DNA of 64,000 nucleotides from Lyngbya sp. HA4199-MV5 (GCA_019359375.1 JAHHHL010000004.1:124001-188000), one strand, 5' to 3'; counted from the first letter of the stretch, positions 14,979-23,194 are shown. Notes: generated by a model from the letters alone, not told the origin. Made by a program: numbers and translations.

Positions 14979-16925
14979 TCAATAGCCGATGGGTGCTGAG
15001 AATCGATCTGGCTCGATCGCCTTACCAAGCTGCCTTTCCACGGCTTGCAAAACATCTACAGGTGGCTGTTGGCTCAATGTTACTGTTGGTTCTGCGACAA
15101 ACCACTCTTCTACCAATTCACAGAGAAGATGAATCATCACAATATGCACTTCTTGAATGTGCTGTGGTTCAGTCGATGGCACCAGCAAGCAGTGATCTGC
15201 CAGCGATCGCACCTCACCCCCATCCCCACCGAGCAGGGCGATCGTGTGCATTCCCTGTGCGTGTGCCGTTGCAAATGCCTGCACAATATTTTGCGATCGT
15301 CCACTGGTGCTAATGCCAATTAGCACGTCGCCCGCTTTGCCAAAGGCTTCCACCTGACGCGCAAAGACGTTTTCGTAGCCCACATCATTTGACCAGGCTG
15401 TTAACACGGCGCTATCTGCGGTCAGCGCCATCGCTGGAAAGCCCGGTCGGTTCTGGCATTTAAAACGTCCAACAAACTCTGCCGCACAATGTTGCGCGTC
15501 TGCTGCACTGCCCCCATTGCCACACAGCAGCACTTTGCCACCGTGTTTAAAGCAATGACTCAAGACGGTTACTGCCTCCAGAATGGCACTCTGTAGCTGT
15601 TGCCGTGAGCGTTGTAAAGTGGTCACGGCGCACTCAAACCTGTGATCGATTAGTGCTAACGACTTGATGACTTGCCGCTGCTCTGGCTGGTTTTCAGCAA
15701 TAACATGCTCATAAAGTGTCGCCATTGTGTTAGCAACGGTTTGCCAAGTAAACAACTCATTGGCGCGTTTGATGGCTTGCTGCCGAAACGTCGCTAACAG
15801 TTGAGGCTGTTGATAGAGGTATGCCAGTCGTTCCGCGATCGCCATTGGCTCGTTGGGTGGCACCAGATAGCCCGTTTCACCATCCCGCACTGTGAATTTA
15901 ATCCCACCCACATTGGCACCAATCACCGGAGTGCCACATGCCATTGCTTCAATCGGCGTAATGCCAAACGGCTCGTACCAGGGCGTTGTGATAAAGACAT
16001 CTGCCGCACTGTAGTAATACTTCAGCACTTCACGTCCCTGACGACCCACAAAGGTGACGCGATCGGCGACTCCAGTTTGAGCCGCGATCGCTTGTAATCG
16101 CGCTACTTCCGCCGTAATGCGTGAGTCCGCATCAGTCTCATCGCCCCCTACAATAATCAATTGTGCGGGCGTTTGGTGTTCTTGAATCAAATACGCCAGA
16201 CTGCGAATGACCGTATCAACACCTTTGCGCGGCACCATACGACCCAACTGCAAAATGACGCGACCATCGGCAGGCAGTCCTAAAGCAACCCGCGCCAATG
16301 GTTTGCTGAGCGGCTCAAACTCGGTTGGATTGAAGCCACAGGGAATAATGACGATCTTGTTGGGATTGGCGTGATGGTGATGGCATAGATCCTCCTCATC
16401 TTGATGGCATTCGGCAATGATGGCATCCGCTTCAGCCACAAGGCGATCTTCGATCGCAAACCGCTCATCGGGAAATTCATCCGCCTTGCCCTGATGCAAA
16501 CGGCGCACTCGTCCCAAGGCATGGAACGTCATCACAAAGGGGATGCCCAACTGCTGCTTCACCTCAGCCGCCACTAAACCAGACATCCAGAAGTTGGCAT
16601 GGATCAGATCATAAACCACTGTTTGTCGCTTGCAAAACTGAAGCATATACGCCGTGAACTCCGTCATATACGGCAATAACTCTTCTTTGCGAATATGAGT
16701 TGCCGGACCCGCAGGCACATGAATTAAACGCACTCCATCTACCCAATCAGCCACTTCTGGTAGAAGCGTGTGATCGCGACGCGTAAAGACATCCACCGCA
16801 TAACCCATTGCTGCCAGATGCTTTGCAAGCTGTCCCACATAGACATTCTGCCCGCCACTGTCAACGCCGCCCAGCACGCCAAACGGGGAAGCATGTTCAC
16901 TAATCAATGCAAGTCGCCGTTTCAT
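14979..16925 (-). CDS. Fusion of GT4 glycosyltransferase and GmhA-type phosphoheptose isomerase
   Basis: 648 residues from the ATG at 16925, which has GAGGTGGCGC upstream and overlaps the upstream stop as ATGA. Residues 1-~440 are a GT4 enzyme: GVLGGVDSGGQNVYVGQLAK near the N-terminus, LGRMVPRKGVDTVIRSL, and PWYEPFGITPIEAMACGTPV carrying the ExFGxxxxEA motif. Residues ~455-625 are a SIS domain with CGNGGSAADAQHCAAEFVG and ISTSGRSQN, the signatures of sedoheptulose 7-phosphate isomerase (GmhA). GmhA makes D-glycero-D-manno-heptose 7-phosphate, the substrate expected for the kinase encoded downstream. Fusion of the first precursor enzyme to a transferase is unusual and ties the glycosyltransferases of the locus to heptose. 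Confidence 0.9.
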   Translation of the reverse strand: MKRRLALISEHASPFGVLGGVDSGGQNVYVGQLAKHLAAMGYAVDVFTRRDHTLLPEVADWVDGVRLIHVPAGPATHIRKEELLPYMTEFTAYMLQFCKRQTVVYDLIHANFWMSGLVAAEVKQQLGIPFVMTFHALGRVRRLHQGKADEFPDERFAIEDRLVAEADAIIAECHQDEEDLCHHHHANPNKIVIIPCGFNPTEFEPLSKPLARVALGLPADGRVILQLGRMVPRKGVDTVIRSLAYLIQEHQTPAQLIIVGGDETDADSRITAEVARLQAIAAQTGVADRVTFVGRQGREVLKYYYSAADVFITTPWYEPFGITPIEAMACGTPVIGANVGGIKFTVRDGETGYLVPPNEPMAIAERLAYLYQQPQLLATFRQQAIKRANELFTWQTVANTMATLYEHVIAENQPEQRQVIKSLALIDHRFECAVTTLQRSRQQLQSAILEAVTVLSHCFKHGGKVLLCGNGGSAADAQHCAAEFVGRFKCQNRPGFPAMALTADSAVLTAWSNDVGYENVFARQVEAFGKAGDVLIGISTSGRSQNIVQAFATAHAQGMHTIALLGGDGGEVRSLADHCLLVPSTEPQHIQEVHIVMIHLLCELVEEWFVAEPTVTLSQQPPVDVLQAVERQLGKAIEPDRFSAPIGY

Positions 16926-17923
16926 GCGCCACCTCGTACTAACGTCTGGACTGTTGAAGCAGACTGCCGTTCTCCCTGCCCTGTAACCAGCGCAAAGGCA
17001 GCGTTCCAATCGCGGGTAAAGCGCTGGATATTAAACCGTTCTTTGGCACAGCGACGTGCGCCCTGACTCAAACGATGAGCTTCGGCTGGGTCTTGTAGTA
17101 GCTGCTGCATCTTCTCGATCAGGCGATCGACATCCGTATCGACATAGCCAGAAACGCCGTTCTCAACCACCGTCACCATCTCAGTGGTGGCTAACCCCAC
17201 GATCGGCATCCCAACCATCATGGCTTCACAAACGGCTAACCCCAGGCTTGTGTAGCGAATGGGATTGAAAAAGAAGCGATACCGCGCTTGGAACGCAGGT
17301 AGCTGGACATGAGGAATTTCACCTAAACCATCATTCGCAGTGCCCATACCGACCAAATCCAACAGCACCTGCTGCCGCACACGCTCAAAAATATCTGCGC
17401 CCAAGCGACGACCGCGCGATCGCAACCCATTGACAACCACCAGACCGCGATCGAGTTCACCTGTATAAAGCACCTCTGGCACCATCACACCATGCTCAAT
17501 CACACAGGTAGGTGTACGACCGCTATCCCACATCAACGCATTAAACGGAGTGACGTGAACTAATAAGATGTCTGGATCATCGACAGGATGGTGTGTATTT
17601 GTCGGATGCTCCTGTGGCGGATCGTGCTCTAAATACAGGCGTGGCAATTGCCGTTGAGCAGCCGAGAGAATCTCATACTGATCCTCCTCATAGTTTTTGC
17701 GCGATTGAAACAGTACACAATCAAACTCCAATTCGCGCACTGCTTCAGCAGGCACATCGCGTACAGTGTCAGACCACGGAAAGCCTGCTAAGCGCCCACC
17801 ATACCCTTCGGGGTGTCCTGACTTTACAGGTAAATAAAACTCATGATGAGATTGGGTCAGGTAGTGGAGATAGCTCCCATGCACATGCCAGGTTAAGATG
17901 CGTAATGGGCGCATGAATGTCAT
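16922..17923 (-). CDS. GT4-family glycosyltransferase
   Basis: 333 residues. The N-terminal segment ILTWHVHGSYLHYLTQSHHE resembles glycosyltransferases that start with a degenerate acceptor domain. The C-terminal half has RYTSLGLAVCEAMMVGMPIVG, where the CEAM stretch replaces the usual E(x7)E motif in part, then VENGVSGYVDTD typical of GT4. The stop codon overlaps the start of the GT4-GmhA fusion gene (ATGA). An ATG at 17914 is an alternative start. It is the first gene of the main leftward run; a 195-bp gap separates it from the regulator gene. Confidence 0.83.
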   Translation of the reverse strand: MTFMRPLRILTWHVHGSYLHYLTQSHHEFYLPVKSGHPEGYGGRLAGFPWSDTVRDVPAEAVRELEFDCVLFQSRKNYEEDQYEILSAAQRQLPRLYLEHDPPQEHPTNTHHPVDDPDILLVHVTPFNALMWDSGRTPTCVIEHGVMVPEVLYTGELDRGLVVVNGLRSRGRRLGADIFERVRQQVLLDLVGMGTANDGLGEIPHVQLPAFQARYRFFFNPIRYTSLGLAVCEAMMVGMPIVGLATTEMVTVVENGVSGYVDTDVDRLIEKMQQLLQDPAEAHRLSQGARRCAKERFNIQRFTRDWNAAFALVTGQGERQSASTVQTLVRGGA

Positions 17924-18118
17924 ACCAAATCAGTAGTTGTTGACGTTAAAGAGGCATGGACGACAACAGTAGATTCATCACGAGGGCTAATTGATTAGAT
18001 CAGCTTGTGAAATCACCCTAATATTTCACTCAAATCGCCCTGATTTAAAGCATGAAAGCAGATTTCAATACCTGCTTTCACATTAAACGTTTAGAGGCAT
18101 TCCAACGCGCTGACTTAT

Positions 18119-19393
18119 TCATCTATGATGAATGGCTGCATGACAAGATTCATCGGCTATTTGCCCAAGATGTGATTGATCCCACTGTTCAACGACTGTG
18201 CATTTGCACAACTGGTTCGTATCGCCCTGAAGCGATCGCAAAAAGAGAGCCAGTCGAATCTGCATGGCATCATCAAAACGACGTGGATCAAGCCCTGTTA
18301 AGGAGGTAATTTTTTCTAAGCGATAACTCAAGGTGTTGCGATGGATCGATAGACGGCTGGCGGTGGTTGAAAGACAACAATTTTCCAAGAAGAAGGCATC
18401 CAGCGTTTCAAGCAGCTCAAGTTCTTGATCGAGTGGACTAAGCAAGTATTTAGCTAGTTCAATTTTGGTGCGTTCATGGGAAAGACCCACAAAGGCTGCA
18501 ATGCCCAAGTCATCTAAACAATGCACCTGATTTTGCCCGGAGAACCGTTTGCCCAATGACAACGCTGCTCGTGCATCCTGGTATGAAGCTGACAGCCCTT
18601 TCAATGTGGGATGGTAGCGACCAATGCCAAGATTGATGGTGGTTTGCGTTTCTCCTCGCAAGCGATCGAGCAAAGCGGCTCCAGCTCGTTTCAAGGCAAT
18701 AAGATTTGCCCAGGATGGATGCACCTGTTTCGGCTCATCATCACGGCTCGTCCAGGCAGCTAAATCCTGGGTACTGCTGGCTTTCAGCACTGCAATCTCG
18801 CCATCGCCGATGTAGGCACAGATGGTGTCATTGGGTAAGTGAAAAAAGCGAACAATACTGCTGATGACAAGCTGTGCCCGTCGCAAAATTTGTGCCGATG
18901 GTTCAAGCTCTCTTAAGGCGATCGTAGACAAAATATAGTCCGCCGCGTCGATGAGAATAACCGCGCGAGGGCGGGACAGATCCATCCCCAGGATTTGCCC
19001 CTCTCGCAGGAGATCAATCTCGCTCGTGTTGGAACCACGCAACAAGTCGTGAATAAATTTGTTTTTAAGCTCGTGCTGGTTGAGGTGCGCGGTCGTTGTT
19101 GCCTGACGAAGCATTAATTCCACCAACATCTGCGCTGGACGAAACGAGATGGCTTCACTTTGCGCTGAGGTTGAAATGATAACCTCACCTGTTTGCCCAT
19201 TGAAATGGATTGGAATGGACAGAACGTTAACGCTTGTTGCCTCATAAAGAGCATGAGGTGAACTCTCCGACCCATTGGGTTTGCTCACTGCCACAAGGTT
19301 ACTTTGAGCATTTAACACCGAAACCTGTGCTGCTAAGAGTTGAGCTAACCGTTCTGCGATCGCAGCCGCAATCTGCTCAAACGAGTCAGTCAT
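18119..19393 (-). CDS. PucR/CdaR-type transcriptional regulator
   Basis: 424 residues. The N-terminal ~130 residues resemble a sensory domain. A GGDEF-like/PucR middle region follows, with NLGIGRYHPTLKGLSASYQDARAAL. The C-terminal helix-turn-helix (LSTTASRLSIHRNTLSYRLEKI) is the PucR signature that binds DNA. A ~45-residue tail of low similarity follows the HTH. The start overlaps the stop of the GT9 gene upstream (ATGA at 19390-19393), so regulator and glycosyltransferase are co-translated. It probably responds to a small metabolite and may control the glycan locus; the ligand is unknown. Confidence 0.85.
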   Translation of the reverse strand: MTDSFEQIAAAIAERLAQLLAAQVSVLNAQSNLVAVSKPNGSESSPHALYEATSVNVLSIPIHFNGQTGEVIISTSAQSEAISFRPAQMLVELMLRQATTTAHLNQHELKNKFIHDLLRGSNTSEIDLLREGQILGMDLSRPRAVILIDAADYILSTIALRELEPSAQILRRAQLVISSIVRFFHLPNDTICAYIGDGEIAVLKASSTQDLAAWTSRDDEPKQVHPSWANLIALKRAGAALLDRLRGETQTTINLGIGRYHPTLKGLSASYQDARAALSLGKRFSGQNQVHCLDDLGIAAFVGLSHERTKIELAKYLLSPLDQELELLETLDAFFLENCCLSTTASRLSIHRNTLSYRLEKITSLTGLDPRRFDDAMQIRLALFLRSLQGDTNQLCKCTVVEQWDQSHLGQIADESCHAAIHHR

Positions 19394-20511
19394 GCTGAAG
19401 CTCCTTCATGCCGCATCATTTTTGATGCGGTCGAAGTGCGTGTACTAGAAACAGATGACTGCTGTAACAGCGTTTCTGCCTGTGCGATCGCGTCTTCTAG
19501 TGTCTCTCCCCTGGTAGTATCAACGACCCGATGCCGCGTCCCATCTAAGGGAGACCATCGCTTTGGATCAGAAGCTGTAAAAATTACGACGCTGGGTACC
19601 TGAAGCGCTGCTGCTAAATGTGAAACACCTGTATCGTTGCAGACCAACAGGCACGCTCCTTTGAGCAAAACAGCCAAAGCACCTAAGTTCGTGCAACCTG
19701 CAACATTAATTGAAGCAGCGTGCATAAACCTGGCAACCGCTTGCGTTAAAGGCACTTCTTCTGCTGATCCAGTAAGCACAATTTGATAGCCACGTTGCGC
19801 TAACGCATCCGCTACAATGGCAAACCGTTTTGGAGACCAGCGACGATCGACCATACTGGCACCCGGATGCATACAGACGTAACGTCCTTGACGCAGTGAA
19901 TACGTTGCTTCGATCGAAGCCATTGCTTGGTAATCATCCTGATACAGTGGAAATTCTAATGCCTCACCCTGGGATGGAAATCCCAAGAAATCCATCAATC
20001 GGATATAGCGTCGTACTTCTGATTCATCATGCACATAAGGCAAAAAGCAATCCGGCTGAGGACAATATTGACCAGATAGAAAAAAACCAGCCGTATGGGT
20101 TGCATCCAATAAGACCGTAAGTGGGTTAGTAATAATGCCATTACCATGCAGTTGTAATGCCAGATCAAAGCGTTGGTTTTGTGCGGCGGCAAGAAACGCT
20201 GGAAACTTCTGAGGTTGCGGCATTTGCTCTGGCAAGCCCGGATAGCCTGGAAACGCTAGCAAGATATCAATATACTGATGGAACCGTTGCACCAACATTT
20301 GCGTTTTTGGCATACCGACTAGCGTGATCTGTGCTTGGGGCAAAGCAGCACGCAGCGATCGCAGTGCTGGGATCAGACAGAGAAAATCACCCAAACCTTC
20401 AAGCGATCGCACCACTGCAACACGTTTAAAGCTAGCAAGAGTATCACTGCCAAAAACCACATCTTTTGAAGGCGATCGCTGTTTCATAGAATTTCTGTGT
20501 GATCCATTCAT
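19390..20511 (-). CDS. GT9-family glycosyltransferase
   Basis: 373 residues from the ATG at 20511; an ATG at 20487 is an alternative and neither has a strong ribosome-binding site. RSLEGLGDFLCLIPALRSLRA is the GT9 N-terminal motif and VCNDTGVSHLAAALQVPSVVIF the C-terminal donor-site motif. It is translationally coupled to the PucR-type regulator. It is the fourth GT9 domain in the locus, counting the double protein. Donor and acceptor are unknown; heptose is the natural guess from context. Confidence 0.86.
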   Translation of the reverse strand: MNGSHRNSMKQRSPSKDVVFGSDTLASFKRVAVVRSLEGLGDFLCLIPALRSLRAALPQAQITLVGMPKTQMLVQRFHQYIDILLAFPGYPGLPEQMPQPQKFPAFLAAAQNQRFDLALQLHGNGIITNPLTVLLDATHTAGFFLSGQYCPQPDCFLPYVHDESEVRRYIRLMDFLGFPSQGEALEFPLYQDDYQAMASIEATYSLRQGRYVCMHPGASMVDRRWSPKRFAIVADALAQRGYQIVLTGSAEEVPLTQAVARFMHAASINVAGCTNLGALAVLLKGACLLVCNDTGVSHLAAALQVPSVVIFTASDPKRWSPLDGTRHRVVDTTRGETLEDAIAQAETLLQQSSVSSTRTSTASKMMRHEGASA

Positions 20512-20574
20512 TGGATGTTCAGCAGCTTAACGGCTTAACGTGATTTGCGCGTCTATCTGTAGATTTAAAGCTTG

Positions 20575-20724
20575 ACAGATTGACTGATTCAACATGAAAT
20601 AGCCCTGCCTGACAAGAATCGTCAGGAAACAATTTTCCTGACGATTCTTTATGCTTGAGAGCAGACGCACAAAACCAGGAAGCTGGTCACTGGAGGCTGT
20701 CATCAACTATGTCAGTCAATCAGG
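20575..20724. repeat. Possible decayed copy of the CTGATTGACTGAC element
   Basis: The right side reads ATGTCAGTCAATCAG, matching the element end seen at 32690. The left side has a poor match (AGATTGACTGA). No target duplication is visible. CTGTCATCAA, resembling the end of the 115-bp family, abuts it. The end sequence supplies the stop codon of the DUF2231 gene. Confidence 0.4.
20614..20650. terminator. Strong hairpin downstream of the DUF2231 gene
   Basis: AAGAATCGTCAGGAAA pairs with TTTCCTGACGATTCTT around a short loop. It is a near-perfect 16-bp stem 70 bp downstream of the DUF2231 stop codon. A T-tract is limited, so it may act as an mRNA stabiliser as well as a terminator. Confidence 0.6.
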
Positions 20725-21241
20725 GTCTGTGATTACTACCGTACCCAATCACAGCAATCTTATGACGATAAACCAACTCAGCACCATACCAACCCGTAAT
20801 ACCAATCAATGTGCCTACGAACAATGAAATCACAAGCCCTATGGGAAGAATGGCTCCTGTTTGGTTATCCCATCGCAAAGCAAAGCTTACGAGTGAGAGT
20901 ACAAGCACAGCCACATTGCCTACCATATGCACCCAACCTGCCTGATGTTCACGAACACGATCGATCTTCAGAAAATCCATCATGCCCGTTGCAGCAGCTA
21001 GAAGCCCCGTCGCAATACCTGCACCAATGAGCCAAAACGAGGCGCGTGCCCAAAAAGCATCACCTGTCAGCCAGTAGCCAACGTCGGTTCCTAGAGCGCC
21101 CGTCAAAAAGGCAATGGGAAAGGTGACAATCAATGGATGAAGTGGATGTCCGGCGATCGCAACAGTGCTTGGCACGCCACTATCCCGATACTCCCGTTCA
21201 TCACTTTCAATCACAGGCGAAATGTTTGGTGTTTGAGTCAT
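20720..21241 (-). CDS. DUF2231 membrane protein
   Basis: 173 residues with four hydrophobic segments (about 43-63, 66-88, 105-122, 131-152). The motif AIAGHPLHPLIVTFPIA is diagnostic of DUF2231, an inner-membrane family of unknown function found near redox and stress genes. The C-terminus (YGSNHRP) ends in a TGA that falls inside a sequence matching the end of a mobile repeat (CCTGATTGACTGAC), so the stop codon may have been supplied by an insertion. Confidence 0.88.
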   Translation of the reverse strand: MTQTPNISPVIESDEREYRDSGVPSTVAIAGHPLHPLIVTFPIAFLTGALGTDVGYWLTGDAFWARASFWLIGAGIATGLLAAATGMMDFLKIDRVREHQAGWVHMVGNVAVLVLSLVSFALRWDNQTGAILPIGLVISLFVGTLIGITGWYGAELVYRHKIAVIGYGSNHRP

Positions 21242-21312
21242 CGTTCTACCTTGGAAAAACTGCGATCAGTCCAGACGTTTCTTACTTCTGTAAGAACATT
21301 AACCTAAAGCGT

Positions 21313-21990
21313 TTAATTGATTGCCCGCTTTGTGTTGGCAACCGTGTCATCTGCTGCATCTTGAGCGAAGTCACCTGCCCGGTTCAACACGTTGCCAGCT
21401 TGATCGATTGGATCTTTCACCCCATTGGAAATGTCTTCACTAGCCGCTTTTGCATTTTGCTTAGCCTGGTCAAAGGTGCGAGCAGCCTGTTCAGGAACAC
21501 TCTTTACATTACGCTCAAGGTTTTTGGAGCCACGCGTCCCAAATTCTTGCAGGTTCTCCTTAATGTCACCAGCACTTTGACCAAGATCGTCTCCAATATT
21601 CTCAAGACGCTCGTTTAAGGGTGTACCACTCCGAAAGTTCTTGACGTACTGTTCAGGGCTATCAATTCCTTTCTGATTGATATTACGCTCTACCCTGTCC
21701 TTTAAAGCTTTTGCTTTCGCATCAACATTATCCTTGCTCAAACGAGTTGTATCAACGTCATCAAAGTTATTTATCCCACCCTGATAAGGCTGCACCTGAC
21801 CAGGAGGGTTTGGACTGGAACTGCTGGGAGTGTTCTTTGGACTGGAACTGCTGGGAGCGTTCAATGGCAGTACATCTGTTGCATCGGCACGGCTGCAAGC
21901 AGTACTAACCAACATGAGTAAACTGATTGCCACGATCGTCAAAATTCGACTCAACTCAATCCTCTTAAACGAGGAGAACACCTTACTCAT
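21313..21990 (-). CDS. Putative lipoprotein, Asn/Asp/Lys-rich
   Basis: 225 residues from the ATG at 21990, chosen for the GGAG site eight bases upstream; the frame stays open to 22035 only because it runs into a mobile repeat. The signal sequence ends in a lipobox (LVSTAC), predicting an N-terminally acylated exported protein. The mature part starts with Ser/Pro-rich repeats (NTPSSSSPN). A helical, amphipathic Gln/Ala/Asn-rich region follows (FDQAKQNAKAASEDISNGVKD). Similar wording to the small exported protein at 1988-2350 suggests a shared cyanobacterial family. Function unknown. Confidence 0.75.
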   Translation of the reverse strand: MSKVFSSFKRIELSRILTIVAISLLMLVSTACSRADATDVLPLNAPSSSSPKNTPSSSSPNPPGQVQPYQGGINNFDDVDTTRLSKDNVDAKAKALKDRVERNINQKGIDSPEQYVKNFRSGTPLNERLENIGDDLGQSAGDIKENLQEFGTRGSKNLERNVKSVPEQAARTFDQAKQNAKAASEDISNGVKDPIDQAGNVLNRAGDFAQDAADDTVANTKRAIN

Positions 21991-22026
21991 ACCTAACTCC
22001 ATGTTTAACGTCGCTGTGCTAAGGCA

Positions 22027-22141
22027 TGTCATCAATTAGCTCCGAAACCTTGCGATATCAGCAGTGTCACGCCCGTCCCCACACACCAGGCTAGGGGCTG
22101 GAACCCTTATTGCAAGCAATGTGTAGTATTAATTGATGACA
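22027..22141 (-). mobile_element. 115-bp MITE-like element, family 1, copy A
   Basis: Ends TGTCATCAATTA and TTAATTGATGACA are perfect inverted repeats. The interior is the reverse complement of the copies at 41315 and 49052 (shared stretches such as CAGCCCCTAGC and TTTCGGAGCT). It encodes no transposase. It lies just upstream of the lipoprotein start. Confidence 0.88.
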
Positions 22142-22194
22142 GCCCCTAGTTCGTGCAGTCTCTCTTTTAAGTTCTCCTCTTTGAATTGCCGCTG

Positions 22195-22270
22195 TACCAA
22201 TTCCAAAAACAGCACTACAAATGACCATCTGTAGGGGCTTATAGTCGTAAGCCACACAAGAATTTGTAAC
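22195..22270 (+). repeat. Dispersed repeat R3, partial copy
   Basis: ACCAATTCCAAAAAC, then CACTACAAATGACC and CTGTAGGGGC, then AATTTGTAA. The same order is found at 31066-31165. The right end is not recognisable here. Confidence 0.7.
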
Positions 22271-22478
22271 CGAAGCTCAGAAAATGGGCACTAAATGTAC
22301 TGCTTGAGGAAAAAAGCAGAAGCATTGCTTGGCAAGCCTTTTGATTGACTGAGAACACTGACAAAAAACCTACCCTGCTGTAGGTTGGGTTGAGCCTTGT
22401 GTAGTTTGCTCTCCGCAGGGCAACCCAATAAAAAAGCTTATATCACTGAGTTCCCGCGATCGCTACATCCCAACCTAT

Positions 22479-22681
22479 CTGATTGATTGACAAAAGTCTT
22501 GAAAGGCTGGTCGCTTCGTTGCTCACCCGCCCGTGATTCAAATCCGGGCTCATGGTGCGAAACCCGTTGAAACGGGTTGTCAGGCGCTCGTAGTCCTCTT
22601 GAGAGGACTTCCTGCCATCAGCCCGCACTTTCAGTGCAGGGCGGGTTCAAGTACTTACTCAAAGATTTGTCAGTCAACCAG
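22479..22681. mobile_element. 203-bp MITE-like element, family 2, hairpin-rich interior
   Basis: Left end CTGATTGATTGACAAAAG and right end GATTTGTCAGTCAACCAG are inverted repeats matching the elements at 32552 and 52910. CCCAACCTA flanks it on both sides (22469-22477 and 22682-22690) as a 9-bp target duplication. The interior differs completely from the other two copies. No transposase. Confidence 0.82.
22525..22646. other. Multi-hairpin structure inside the 203-bp element
   Basis: An outer stem ACCCGCC (22525-22531) / GGCGGGT (22640-22646) encloses successive hairpins. These are AACCCGTTGAAACGGGTT (22561-22578), AGTCCTCTTGAGAGGACT (22592-22609) and GCACTTTCAGTGC (about 22625-22637). This is a possible folded RNA; no promoter was identified. 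Confidence 0.5.
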
Positions 22682-22723
22682 CCCAACCTACACAATATTG
22701 ATCAAGCAACCAGACTAAAGGCT

Positions 22724-23194
22724 CTATTTTTTCTGGGCTTGCTGATGGTGAGAAAGACGCGAAACCACGTTGTAAGCATCTGCACCAGGGCGAGAAATTT
22801 CTTCTGCACCTTCAGTGGAACCTTCGATCGCTTTCCATGCTTCCAAGCCGCCTTTCAATTTTGCTACATTACGAAAGCCAGCTTCATTGAGCTTGTTAGC
22901 TGCCTGTGTGGTGCTTTCGTCTGTGTCACCATACACATAGATATCGCGCACTTTGTCGATCGTCTTTGCATCATCTACTAACCGATCTAAAGGCATGGGC
23001 ATGGCACCCGTAATGTGTCCTCTATTGTACGACTCGCGATCGCGAACGTCGAGAATAGTCAATGCAGGCTCACCCCACTCCAGGCGTGACTTTAGGTCAT
23101 GTACTGAAGACTCGGACTTAAGACCAGGTGGTGTAGGTGTAATGTTGGGCAATGCATCTTTTGCATCTTTAATTGTGTTTTGAATGTTTTCCAT
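22724..23194 (-). CDS. Rhodanese-like domain protein lacking the active-site cysteine
   Basis: 156 residues from the ATG at 23194; a TTG four codons earlier would sit on its own ribosome-binding site. A rhodanese fold is clear from ILDVRDRESYNRGHITGAMPM and LNEAGFRNVAKLKGGLEAWK. The catalytic loop, normally YCxxGxRS, reads YVYGDTDES, so the persulfide-forming Cys is replaced by Gly. Inactive rhodanese domains usually act in binding or signalling. The ~35 residues before the domain are charged and helical. It stands alone between repeat-rich intergenic regions, near the hemerythrin-like gene. Confidence 0.85.
   Translation of the reverse strand: MENIQNTIKDAKDALPNITPTPPGLKSESSVHDLKSRLEWGEPALTILDVRDRESYNRGHITGAMPMPLDRLVDDAKTIDKVRDIYVYGDTDESTTQAANKLNEAGFRNVAKLKGGLEAWKAIEGSTEGAEEISRPGADAYNVVSRLSHHQQAQKK

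Noticed and set aside
22535-22560. tRNA-like T-loop motif (GATTCAAATCC)
   Set aside because: The flanking bases do not form a 5-bp T-arm and no acceptor or anticodon arm can be placed.
22443-22628. 61-codon leftward frame
   Set aside because: It lies entirely inside the hairpin-rich mobile element; its apparent sequence is a translation of palindromes.
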